This document shows positions 12,951-24,778 of a DNA stretch of 64,000 bases, piece by piece (position 1 is the stretch's first letter; every line of letters begins with the position of its first letter). Source of the stretch: Blakeslea trispora (Eukaryota > Mucoromycota > Mucoromycetes > Mucorales > Choanephoraceae); the NCBI GenBank assembly GCA_025331445.1, contig JAIWNE010000010.1, positions 434,001 through 498,000 on the forward strand, in the 5' to 3' direction. Under the pieces are notes generated by a model. The model saw only the letters and a list, made by a program, of their open reading frames with translations. It was not told the origin of the DNA and did not search any database. A program made the translations under genes and the position numbers.

Positions 12951-13622
12951 AAAATTACCTCAAATGGACAATGAGTTGAATTGACCATAGAAAATGATTG
13001 TTTCTTTTTACTATTCAAACTGAAGCCTGGAGCTGAAAAAAGTAACTTTTTTCTGCATTCGATAACACAATAACTTTGATATGACCTTCTTAAACAAAAA
13101 GATTGCTACTCTTTAAACCAATCTAACTTCATATGTTCTTTTTTTTTTTTTACATTTTATGCACCTCTATGCTTCTTTATGTTTTCTCTTAAAGAACTTT
13201 ATTCTAAGAGAAAACAAACAAAGACTCCTCAAAAAAAGTGACTATAAAACTCTCTCCTTTTTTCTTTTTCTTAACCTCCTAGATTCAAAGAAATAAAATA
13301 ATAAAAAAAAAGAGAAAAAAGAGTGTTGTACAGTCTCCTTTTATAAAAAAAAAAAATTAAGTTGAGTGCAAATTAATAAATTACATTTTTACATTTAATT
13401 GAAACCCAAGAGGGACTAAAGATTTCTTTCTTTTTTTTTCTCTTTTTTTTTTTTCTTTTTCTACTTTTTCTTATTGTCTTTAGGTTGCCTATCTATTACC
13501 TTTTTACACACCTTGTGCTTTCTTATTTACTTTTGATTCAAACCGGTACAAAAGCGTCAACAACAGCAACAGTAAAAAAGAAAACAATAAAGAAAAGCAA
13601 CAGAAAAAAGAACGACTTCTAA
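12951..13622. other. Intergenic between kinase and NoxR-like genes
   Basis: AT-rich, with many A/T homopolymers and a perfect 11-bp hairpin (listed separately). A CT/T-rich stretch precedes the start codon at 13623. Confidence 0.45.
13181..13215. repeat. Perfect 11-bp inverted repeat (hairpin)
   Basis: GTTTTCTCTTA at 13181-13191 is the exact reverse complement of TAAGAGAAAAC at 13205-13215, with a 13-nt spacer. It lies about 230 bp after the kinase stop codon, in the region where the 3' end or a processing signal would be. It may be a transcript hairpin or chance in AT-rich DNA. Confidence 0.6.
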
Positions 13623-15453
13623 ATGGCTTTGAAGGTTAGACAGACAACAGCAATAAACAAACAAAGTGCATTAATCTGTATGATTTGCTTAGTTTGAGTT
13701 GGAACAATGGCAACAAGCGTGTGTTGCATATGACAGACAAGATTATGAAACATCACTGAAAACTTTCATTGTATGTATTTAAGGGACTCTATTTTTTTTA
13801 TATATTTTTTTTTACTCATTCATTATAACTTAGGGCATAGCCGACAATGCAAAAATGCATTTCAATATTGGACTTATATTCGCAACAGTAGAGGATCATG
13901 ATCATGCGGTAATATATCTAATTTGTATATCTTTTTTTTTTTTGTTACCTAAACCGTGCTTTTATTATCATTATTTGTTTCTAATTATATACATTTCATC
14001 TTCAGCTGGGAGCATATACAAAAGCAATCGCAATGGATCCTTACTTTGCTGTTGCTTATTTTCAAAGAGGTGTATCGAATTTCATAAAAAACAAAATGGA
14101 CACAGCCTACCACGATTTCGACCAGGCATACCAAGTAAGTCATTGCTAAAACCCTGAAAATTGGGCTAATTTCACTTATTCTCCCTCCTTTTTTTTTTAA
14201 AGAAACTTCGTGGAAATGAAATCATCAACTATCAACAATTAGGCTTGAGCTTCAGGTTGTATTCATGTGAAGTTTTGTTTAATCGAGGAATTTGCCAACT
14301 GTACATGGGAAAGATGGATGCTGGTCTTACAGATTTGTATCATGCACAGAAAGGAAAGATGACAGAAGAACATGATGTGATTGATCAAGCTGTAAAAGAC
14401 AGAGGCAGAGGATACTCTGTCTTTTCTATCCCTCCACTTGTCATTTTCAGACCCCCTGAAAACAGATTAAGACAGTTACAAGGTGTGGATATGTTTGCTA
14501 TGGACCAAGTGCCTACCAAAAAGAAAGAACCGAGTAAGCCAATCACACGTACCAATTCAGTCTTATTGAGTGACAAATACCGCAAAAGTCAACAACATTC
14601 TCTGCCAAAACCCAATGGTGGCATCATATCCTCTATCGCATCACCACACATGCCTCCTCAAGGCCCACCACCACAAATACCTCAGCCTGGACCACCACCA
14701 CTTATGCCAAGTACTTCAAGCAACACGGCATCTAAAATACTGGTCGAAAGATCTCGAAAGGACTCTAGTATGGGCCTCTACAGTCATTCAGACGACTCTG
14801 CTTCAACCATCTCTTTCAATTCCTCTAGCCAACGATACCGTCCAGATGGCAGAAGGGTGGATAGTGGATTTGAGTCCAGTCTGGACGATAGATATTCGTC
14901 TTCATCTTCATCACTTGGCATCATAGGGAGTAACGGCAACAGGAACTCTGGAAAGAGCTTTAAGGCTCAACATTATTCACCACCTCCTGTTCCACCCATT
15001 CCTAGACAGATCGAAGAGGACAGTATAGACAACGATTTCTATCAGGAACTTGAAGAAGTGTATGGATCATTGCATGAGATGACAGTGCAAGATCGAGAAA
15101 AAGATCGCATTCGTAGTCGACTTGGAAGCAATGTGAAAGATGATTTCAAGCCACAGGCTTCTACATCTACTTCCACTGTAGGTTCGAATAGTAGCAATGG
15201 AGGTAGAATCAAAATCAAGGTTCATTATACCGACACAAGAATCCTGTTGGTTTCTACTGCCATCACTTTTGACGAACTAAAGCATCGTATCGTTGATAAA
15301 TTTGCTGCTCCTCCTTCCATTCGCTTACAATACAAAGATGAAGACAACGAGATGGTTTTGATGATTGATGACGATGATCTCTTTATGGCAAGACAAGTCA
15401 ATAAATCAGCAAGTGACTTAGAAAAAGTAGAAATCTGGTGTGTCAACTCTTAA
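13623..15453 (+). CDS. p67phox/NoxR-like NADPH-oxidase regulator (TPR, activation segment, PB1)
   Basis: Five exons, join(13623..13634, 13693..13770, 13834..13908, 14006..14134, 14203..15453), giving 514 aa; the first exon is only 12 nt. The N-terminal ~170 residues are TPR repeats (MALKFELEQWQQACVAYDRQ, then AKMHFNIGLIFA, GAYTKAIAMDPYFAVAYFQR, SCEVLFNRGICQLYMG). Next comes GYSVFSIPPLVIFRPPE, matching the activation segment that follows the TPRs in p67phox and fungal NoxR. The middle is Ser/Pro-rich with PPP stretches. The C-terminal ~85 residues form a PB1 domain (IKVHYTDTRILLV ... YKDEDNEMVLMIDDDDLF), with the acidic cluster of a type-I PB1. Unlike animal p67phox I see no SH3 domain, as in fungal NoxR. 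Family knowledge: the TPR binds Rac-GTP and the activation segment turns on Nox. Confidence 0.85.
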
Positions 15454-16159
15454 AAAAAAAAAGCCAATATTCCCTCTATGTATATTTTTTTTTTTTTGAT
15501 TAAATTATTTCCCTAATTTTGTATTATACGTTATTACACAATAACTTGATTGTAGTTTATTATAGATGATTTTAAGGCATTGCTTGGTTACATTAGTGTG
15601 TAATTCATGGACATTGTTTTTTTTTATGTAATGCGCGCTTGGATTGAGGTTGTGCCAAAACATTTGATTTTCTTATATTGGCCAAAAAAGCCAAAGCATT
15701 CTGTATGCTAAATTCGTGAAGCACATTCTTACACCAGAATGTACTTTTTTTTTTCTTCTTCCAAAAGTAATAGAATCAACAGTTTGAGAACTCTTGTCAA
15801 AAAGTTTGGTATTTTCAAACATATAAAGTGTTTAATAAAGATTAGAAAAAAAAAAGGAATCTAAAGGCATGAAGCAGACTAGTAATTGTATGAGATGTTG
15901 TTATTGTGTTTCTTAAAAAAAAAGAGCCATGAGCTCAAAACACAAACAAAATATGATTGGCTGTTTTTTGTGCAACAAGTTATGTGCATTAGGTATGCGT
16001 ATCAAGTTTCTCTCTATTTTGGAAAAAAAGAAAAAACTAAAATAGAATTTGTATGATCTTTTGTTGCTATATTTAAAAAAAAAAAGTGCTTTTTTTTTTT
16101 ACATATATAAAGCGACACTAAAATCTTCTTCTTTTCTTTTTTTTTTGTCTTTATTCAAT
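15454..16159. other. Intergenic, promoter of the secreted-protein gene
   Basis: Downstream region of the NoxR-like gene and promoter of the secreted protein. It contains several A/T homopolymers, a small hairpin ACATTCT/AGAATGT near 15723-15742, and a TATA box (listed separately). No coding sequence seen. Confidence 0.45.
16104..16112 (+). promoter_or_regulatory. TATA box of the secreted-protein gene
   Basis: TATATAAAG lies 48 bp before the ATG at 16160, followed by a C/T-rich stretch that could hold the transcription start. A strong consensus TATA this close to the ATG suggests a short leader and a highly or inducibly expressed gene. Confidence 0.6.
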
Positions 16160-16657
16160 ATGAAATCAATTCTCTTTGTTGTCTTTGCCTTGCTTGTGGC
16201 TATCTCTCATGCCTTGCCTGCCTTGAAGAAACGTGCTACTTACTCTATTCAAGTCAATTCTGAATCTTCTTTTTGTTCCTTCATGCCTCCTCACCCAGGA
16301 GATGATGTTGGCGCTACAGAAAATGATGGTATTCCATTTTGTACTTCCTCTGGCCTTGGTGGAAAGATTTTCCCTAGCGGATTCATCAAAAGTGCTCATT
16401 TTGCAAAGACTGCCAACTATGCTCAAGTAACCGGTAGAATTGACCGTACCAAATACAGCTTAAAGGCTTCTGATGGTGGAGGACAATATGACAACAAGGA
16501 TGTCTCTGCCACATGTAATGGTTACAAGTATTTTGTTAACCTGATTGAGCCTGATGTGAACCAATACTGTATTCGTTGTTGCAAAAACCAAGCTGATTGT
16601 AAGCTGGGCTTGTCTACCTATGGTTGTGCACGTATCGTCCCTGGCAACTACAACTAA
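16160..16657 (+). CDS. Small secreted cysteine-rich protein
   Basis: Single exon, 165 aa. The ATG at 16160 begins a classic signal peptide (MKSILFVVFALLVAISHALP, residues 1-20), followed by LKKR, a Kex2-type dibasic site, so the mature chain probably starts at Ala-Thr-Tyr. The mature part is rich in Gly/Asp and has about eight Cys, including a CIRCC cluster near the C-terminus that suggests disulfide pairs. Upstream in-frame codons extend through the T-rich leader and are unlikely to be translated. I recognise a general resemblance to conserved fungal secreted proteins of unknown function but cannot name a family with certainty. A strong TATA box precedes it. Confidence 0.85.
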   Translation: MKSILFVVFALLVAISHALPALKKRATYSIQVNSESSFCSFMPPHPGDDVGATENDGIPFCTSSGLGGKIFPSGFIKSAHFAKTANYAQVTGRIDRTKYSLKASDGGGQYDNKDVSATCNGYKYFVNLIEPDVNQYCIRCCKNQADCKLGLSTYGCARIVPGNYN

Positions 16658-19198
16658 AAAAAAAACCCGAGCCCTGAAGGGGAAGCCCTATCATCATTTT
16701 CTCTCGCTCTTACCATTTTAATCTATCTATCTGTATCTAAGCATGCAACCACTGCAATATTTGTGTATTTTCTTTTTTTCTCTCTTTTACTATTTCATTC
16801 AACTACTTTTATGTAAACAAATAAGTAAATAAAATAGCATTTAACATCACTCTGTACATTGTTGATCCATAATTTCCTTTTGAGGATATGCCATTGTTTT
16901 TTTGTTTCCAGACCCTTACTTTTTTTGTACAACAAACTTGGCTAATTTTTTCTTTTTTTTTTTTTGAGAAGCGAATTTCCTAACAAAAGATTGAGCACAG
17001 ACCATAAGACAAAAAGAGGATTGAATTGGACTAAATAAAGACATTTCCACAAAATACAGAAAATCATATGATGGGCTTGACCATGAGATGAAAGACAGTT
17101 TATGCACTACCATGACTTGAACGAATTTTATACAATCATTCAAGGGTATTATTGCCCTATCAGAAAGAACGGCAGCATCTTGGTGAGATTAAAGCGAGGG
17201 GACAAAAATAGCCGGTTGCTGTATCGTTTATTTTCAGAGAAGGACAATCGATAGATGAATAACAGGTGATAAAGAATTAGACTTATTTTTAGTCAGGGCT
17301 TATTGTTTTTTTTTGTCTTGTCTTGAGACTAGGATAATCTGATGTATTTGTCTTTTTTTTTTATGACTAAGTGATTATCAGCTATTAGTTGGCTGTTCCG
17401 ATTATTTCGTGTGAAAATAAAAAAATTGTTTCATTTATATATAAAAAAAAAGCTTATATGTTAGTAATGATAGAACAGACAGCAACCCATATTGTTATAT
17501 TCAAACTGAATCGTTTTACGCTTTAGACAAGCAATCATCCTCAGAAACGACTCTTTCTTCTTCTTTTCTATTAAAAGCACAAGTATTACAAAAAAGGGAT
17601 TGTTATGATTACCTAAAAGATCAATGCTTGTTCACTTTACAAAAAGTGATTTGTACAACAAAAGCTTGAAGCCACTCTTTTTAAAATCAAGTTGTTTCTA
17701 ATCATTCAACATCTAATCATAAAGACTTGAGCAAGTGATATTAGAAACAAACTCGGAAGAAGGATAGAAAGAGGTTTAGCTGCCTGCAAAAGTATAAGAA
17801 GTTTCTTTCTTGCATCTGATTGCAATTAATAAAGGGAAGCAAAAAAAAATGACAAGCCTAGCATGATATAGCATGGAGCTTAGATGCAAATGCATGTAAT
17901 TCACAAAATGACCTTATTCATTAGTGTAATACAACCTGTGTGAGAATTCGCTCTAGTCCCAAAGGGCTTAGTCAGAAAGGGGGGCGAAATGATAGTAATG
18001 TATAATAAAAAAGTATAGTTATTTGTTCAATTCGTTTGAATGACAAGATGACTTGCGCCTTGAAAAAGAGTTTACCCAGCAACATCTTGTTTTTGTTATG
18101 AGTAGTAAACAATCATGATGAGAAGTCTTTGAATGAACAAACATTGGTATCATAATTAAATATTCTATCAAACGCAGGTACCCTAGAACCGCTGTATCTA
18201 GGCACACATCAAAGGCATCGGAAAGCTTTGACCATTCTTGTCGCTTTCAAAGAAAAACAGGATCAACCTCCTTGCACATAACAAAACAAAAAGGGGGGCA
18301 AGCGCCAAAAAGTTTGTTGTTTTTTTTGCATCTTTGAAAGAACATGGAAATATCAAGAAAGAGACATTCAGATGGGCTTCATTTTCAAACTACATCATTT
18401 TATGTCATATCTCAAGATGGGTCATTGCGAGTTGAAACAAGTAAAAAAAAACAAAATGGTTGATTGCATGCGCGCTTTAGCATATCCCCGTATTGAAAGT
18501 AAGGTTACTAATTTATACAACAAAAGATGTTCTTGCAGAGTCGCATAACCGATGTTCTGTTTACTTACTTTATAGGATCTTCACTTGAATTTTTTATTTC
18601 CCCCCTCTCTCTCTTTCACCTTACTTTCAGGTCATTTTTGATGCATCCCCAAAAAATCCCTTCAAGTGGGGCCATACACTATTTCCTGAAATGGTTGGAA
18701 ATCGATTTAGAGCTTAAATCAGTACATCCCCCCCCCAGCAGAAAACGGTCTAGAGCAAACTATAGATATTTCAAGTGATCTCAAGCCATGATGCGTATCA
18801 CTTTACTTTTCTAGTACAAAGCAGCTTAGTTGGATGACTACTAGGATATCTAAAAGACAATCGCCATTACTGATGATTGTCTCTTTCTAAAGTTGACTTT
18901 CTCTAAAGAACTATCGTGACCTGCCAGAATTATAGTACGAGTTTTTCAGTTGAATGATTACTTTAGCCCAATGCATAAAGAACCAACTTTTTTTTATATT
19001 AGTCTTCTCGCTTTAGCAAGTCTTTCAACAGTGCGTATATAAAGACTACACATCACCTACTTTATCTGGCAAAATCAAATTCAAAGCAATACATTACTCT
19101 CAAGTGCCTTTGTATGAGATAAAAGAAGAAACTCTTAAAGAGGGTGTTTGTCTCGAACAAGTATAATCAAAAGCTTTATTTTTTCTTCTAAACATGTC
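16658..19198. other. Gene-poor region
   Basis: About 2.5 kb between the secreted-protein gene and the 3' end of the F-box gene. It has A/T homopolymers and a C9 run near 18728. Open frames of 60-85 codons occur on both strands but lack good starts, splice partners or any recognisable motif. No RNA gene was seen. It may contain regulatory DNA or a non-coding transcript. Confidence 0.4.
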
Positions 19199-21004
19199 TT
19201 ATAGCACCTGAAACTCGCAAATCTTCAACTCGTCTAATGCTTTGCAATGGATAAATACTAAAGGTGAATGTTGTTCTATTCTCGCGTCGCCATGATCAAT
19301 GCATTGAGTTGGTCTATAGAGTGGATGCTGTTTCTGCTCATAATTGAAGGATAGGTCAGAACAGTAGTATTCATATTCCTTCAGCTCAAAAAGTCTATGC
19401 TGAATTTTTCTACTGGTAATAGTCACATCAAACCATTCAAGGCCATTTGACTTGGTTCCAAACCGATGATAAGCTTCAGGAAAGTAAAGGTAGTTTAGAT
19501 GAATACTTTTCAATCTTTTGTCTGGTAGGTGAATTAAAAGTTGCTTATTGTGACTTTCACCTATCACATCACAAGAGTCAAGAACCAAGGATTCCATATG
19601 CTGACAAAGGGAACCCACTCGATTAAGCAAAGAGGCATCAAAACATCCATTTCGAATAGCTAGGTGTGTCAGCTGTATTGAAGGAGCCAATTGGTCATTG
19701 TGATTGATTGGTCTACAGAGCACTCGAAAGCCATCCAACTCGACAGAACAGAGATTACTACAGAGAATCAATAATTGATCGAGTGGAAAGGGCGAGTTCT
19801 TGATGCCTGCAAACTGCATTGAGATGGAAAGGTGCTTGAGTTGATTGCTAGAGTGACTCAAGATAGAGAACAGCTTTTCCATCTCACCTGGTATACAAAG
19901 TGATGGCCATCCCCAGACAGTCAGATGAGTTATATTTTGCTGACTAGCACCCAGATGAGACAAGAGAGATAGATTCCAATCACACATATCGCCTAGAGAG
20001 ATAGCTTCTAGTTTTGCACCGGCTGCGTCTAGTTCATCAAACAGGCGCTGATCTACATGTACACTCAAGAACTTGGCTGTCTTTAGTAAGGAACAGTGTT
20101 TTCCAATTTGAGACAGGGCATATCGACATGTATCGATTATCTCCACATCCATCTCTTCTTCTATTGGTTTACTAACTGAAAACGTATGCCATAGTTCAAT
20201 ATGATGTAAATGTGGGTATTTTTTGGCAATATAAAACATCCATTCAAAATGGGCATTCAAATCGGTTACATTTGCAAGTCGGAATGAATGCAGCGATTTT
20301 GCAGGCACAAAAACCTTATTTTCAATTGTCATTTTGTCTGCTACATCAGCTGCTTCAGGGCACATGGTTGTATTGCTAAAGGTCAACTCTCTCAGTCTAT
20401 TACAAGATGTATGTATAGCTTCCAGATCGGAAAAACTCAAGCATACAGAATCAAGAGACAGGTCCAACAGGTTAGGTAACATGTCAAGTCGAGAGATCAG
20501 ATCTTCTTTTGTCACTTTGGTGAAACCTTCAAAACTGAGAGAGAGCTGAACAATTTGTGGATGAGACGTTGATGGCCCATAAAGAAGGCAATGAGTAACA
20601 TCAAGGCCCTGAAACTCAATAAGACGCTTTAGATGAATTTGTCGAGACAAGAGCATTTGTTTGTGGATATCGTCTTGTGTTGTCATGTCTTTCTTGTAAG
20701 ACAAAGATACTAGCTTTGGACAATAGTTCAACAAGGTAATAAGTTGCTCGTACCGAAGCATGCTATCATCTAGATGGAGTTGACGCACACAAGATCCGCC
20801 AAGATCTGATGCTTGTATTGATTGGATAAATAGATTCAATTGATTTTGGCCTAGTAACTGGACATGATGGTATTGCAATGAAATAAACAAATATCTCCAG
20901 GATCGACATACCATTTGACAAACACCTTTTTGTCTAGCTGTGAGATGATTAGCAATCAATTCGATAACCTCTATAGGATAGTTTTCAAATGGCAAACAAT
21001 GCAT
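19199..21004 (-). CDS. F-box protein with leucine-rich repeats
   Basis: An intronless gene of 601 aa. Residues about 3-45 form an F-box (LPFENYPIEVIELIANHLTA ... VCQMVCRSWRYLF), the Skp1-binding domain of SCF ubiquitin ligases. The rest is a long series of irregular leucine-rich repeats (for example LPNLLDLSLDSVCL, CNRLRELTFSNTTM, LTHLAIRNGCFD, HMESLVLDSCDV), which would form the substrate-recognition solenoid. Such F-box/LRR genes are commonly expanded in Mucoromycota. The substrate cannot be inferred. The lack of introns contrasts with most neighbours and is common in expanded F-box families. Confidence 0.88.
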   Translation of the reverse strand: MHCLPFENYPIEVIELIANHLTARQKGVCQMVCRSWRYLFISLQYHHVQLLGQNQLNLFIQSIQASDLGGSCVRQLHLDDSMLRYEQLITLLNYCPKLVSLSYKKDMTTQDDIHKQMLLSRQIHLKRLIEFQGLDVTHCLLYGPSTSHPQIVQLSLSFEGFTKVTKEDLISRLDMLPNLLDLSLDSVCLSFSDLEAIHTSCNRLRELTFSNTTMCPEAADVADKMTIENKVFVPAKSLHSFRLANVTDLNAHFEWMFYIAKKYPHLHHIELWHTFSVSKPIEEEMDVEIIDTCRYALSQIGKHCSLLKTAKFLSVHVDQRLFDELDAAGAKLEAISLGDMCDWNLSLLSHLGASQQNITHLTVWGWPSLCIPGEMEKLFSILSHSSNQLKHLSISMQFAGIKNSPFPLDQLLILCSNLCSVELDGFRVLCRPINHNDQLAPSIQLTHLAIRNGCFDASLLNRVGSLCQHMESLVLDSCDVIGESHNKQLLIHLPDKRLKSIHLNYLYFPEAYHRFGTKSNGLEWFDVTITSRKIQHRLFELKEYEYYCSDLSFNYEQKQHPLYRPTQCIDHGDARIEQHSPLVFIHCKALDELKICEFQVL

Positions 21005-21308
21005 AGTAAGGCTTTAAGAGAGAAAAAAAAGAAGGTGTAAAATGAAAAATCCCAAAATGAAGAAAAAAAAAGTCAGATAAAGTGATGGATAAAGTTAAAT
21101 TGATTTGATTGTGGGGTATGATTCGACAAATTAGGAAAATTAATTATGCGAGATAAAGCAATTCCCAGGATTGAATACTCACTAGCTTACCGCCAATCAA
21201 ATGTTTGTTATTAAATGGATGAAACCTTCAATTATAAAAGCCAGATTTTCTTGTTTGGTTGTCAAACAGCAATACAAACATTCCAACACTGAATTCATTT
21301 GATAAAAA

Positions 21309-21331
21309 GAGAGAGAGAGAGAGAGAGAGAG
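21309..21331. repeat. (GA)11 microsatellite
   Basis: An uninterrupted GA dinucleotide run in the 467-bp space between the F-box start and the Met-tRNA synthetase stop, near a T-homopolymer at about 21397-21411. A potential length-polymorphic marker; no coding sequence is seen in this space. Confidence 0.9.
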
Positions 21332-21471
21332 GAAAGGAGAAAGAGGAAAGGTAAATCATCTCACAAATGTCTTGGATTAAAAAAGTAGCCAAACTCTTTT
21401 TTTTTTTTTTTTTGAAAGAATCTAAAGTTGCATTTTATTTGCTGATGTTTAAATGAGTCTAAAACAGTATT

Positions 21472-23526
<2,055 letters not shown>

Positions 23527-23543
<17 letters not shown>

Positions 23544-23877
23544 AGTAAGGAAAGGGTACCCTGACTCGATAAGAAGAAGAGAAAAAAAAATAGGCTTTGA
23601 AGAGAAAAAAATTCAAAGGTTAAAACAAGCGGAATTTGATTTGATTGCATTTACATTTCGGCTTATTATTGTCAATCAAATCAGCTCGAGTCTCGTTCTG
23701 ACTTGTAAATTTGAAAAGAACGGAAGTGCAAACATTAACTTGGGCCGATTAGATAACTTATCATGCTTAGCCTTCACCTTACAAACAGAAGAAGCTGATA
23801 AAGCTGTAACTCTGGTGCAAAATCTTTTTACTTGTTCTATACATGATTTTCAACAGAGTCACAGAACTGGCGGATAG
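23527..23877 (+). other. Unassigned open frame without ATG, possible exon or gene relic
   Basis: A 117-codon open frame ends at TAG (23875-23877) and overlaps the start region of the Met-tRNA synthetase gene on the opposite strand. Its later part (from about 23605: KIQRLKQAEFDLIAFTFRLI and onward) has protein-like composition with mixed hydrophobic strands and acidic helices, unlike nearby homopolymer translations. There is no ATG and no obvious partner exon. It could be a relic, an exon of an unrecognised gene, or chance. Confidence 0.2.
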
Positions 23878-24778
23878 TCGATAGCGAAGACGGTCCTGGT
23901 TCAGTGATAAGAACAATATGAGAAGGGCTTCACTAAGGTTTCAGTCTTTCTCAATTGATTGAAAGCTAAGAAAAAAATAGAGAGAAAACGACCTGTTCAC
24001 ATCTCTCCTTGCCCCCCCCTCCTTGTTTTCTCCAAACTTTACCTTATTGAGTCACTTCAAGTGTTACGATTAGCAAATTGAGATCAATCAACACTTTATC
24101 TATGGCATGATTTAGTACATCTTTGTTGCTATTTTTTTTTTGTTGATCTATTCAATGCTGAATATTTACACATTTTTTTTTGCAACAGTCATGACATAGT
24201 GATTTTAAAATTAGTATGAAGAAAAAAGCGTATGTTTGACAGAGTGTCTCTATTATTCTTTTGAATGAGAAATTTGCAATAATGCCCTGATTAGAAAATT
24301 TATACATGAAGCTTGACTTGTATTTTACTATCAAGTGAATTGACTGCCCAGCATAAAAGATAAAAAGCGATAAACATGATGCTTTCGAGCACTTGAAGCG
24401 TCAGCATCTACACCAAAATGCTTCCAGTCAATGCTTCCAATATGAATCTTTTTGTGCTCCAAATTAATTTTAGCTTAATCTACCAATAGCTTTCGAAGAT
24501 AGTGCATACAAAACACACTTCGGTGAAATCATTTTTTTTTTCTTTTGTCAAATTCGTTCTTAAAAGTCTTGCTTATTCTTTTTTCACTTTATTCGGCTTA
24601 TAAGCTGGGAGGAATAAAGAAGGAGAGAAACAGCTATAAGGTAAAGTTCAGCATAACAAACATAAATATAAACACAACAAAGACGTCACTCCTTTTTTTT
24701 TATTATTTACTCAAACGTTTTTTAATTGCAAACAAGAGAATTTCTTTTATATTCTTTTTTTTCCTTTCATCTTACAAT
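23878..24778. other. Intergenic, promoter of RasGEF-like gene
   Basis: AT-rich DNA with a C8 run near 24012 and T-homopolymers. It leads into the start codon at 24779; upstream in-frame codons back to 24545 are translations of T-rich leader and not counted as coding. Confidence 0.4.
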
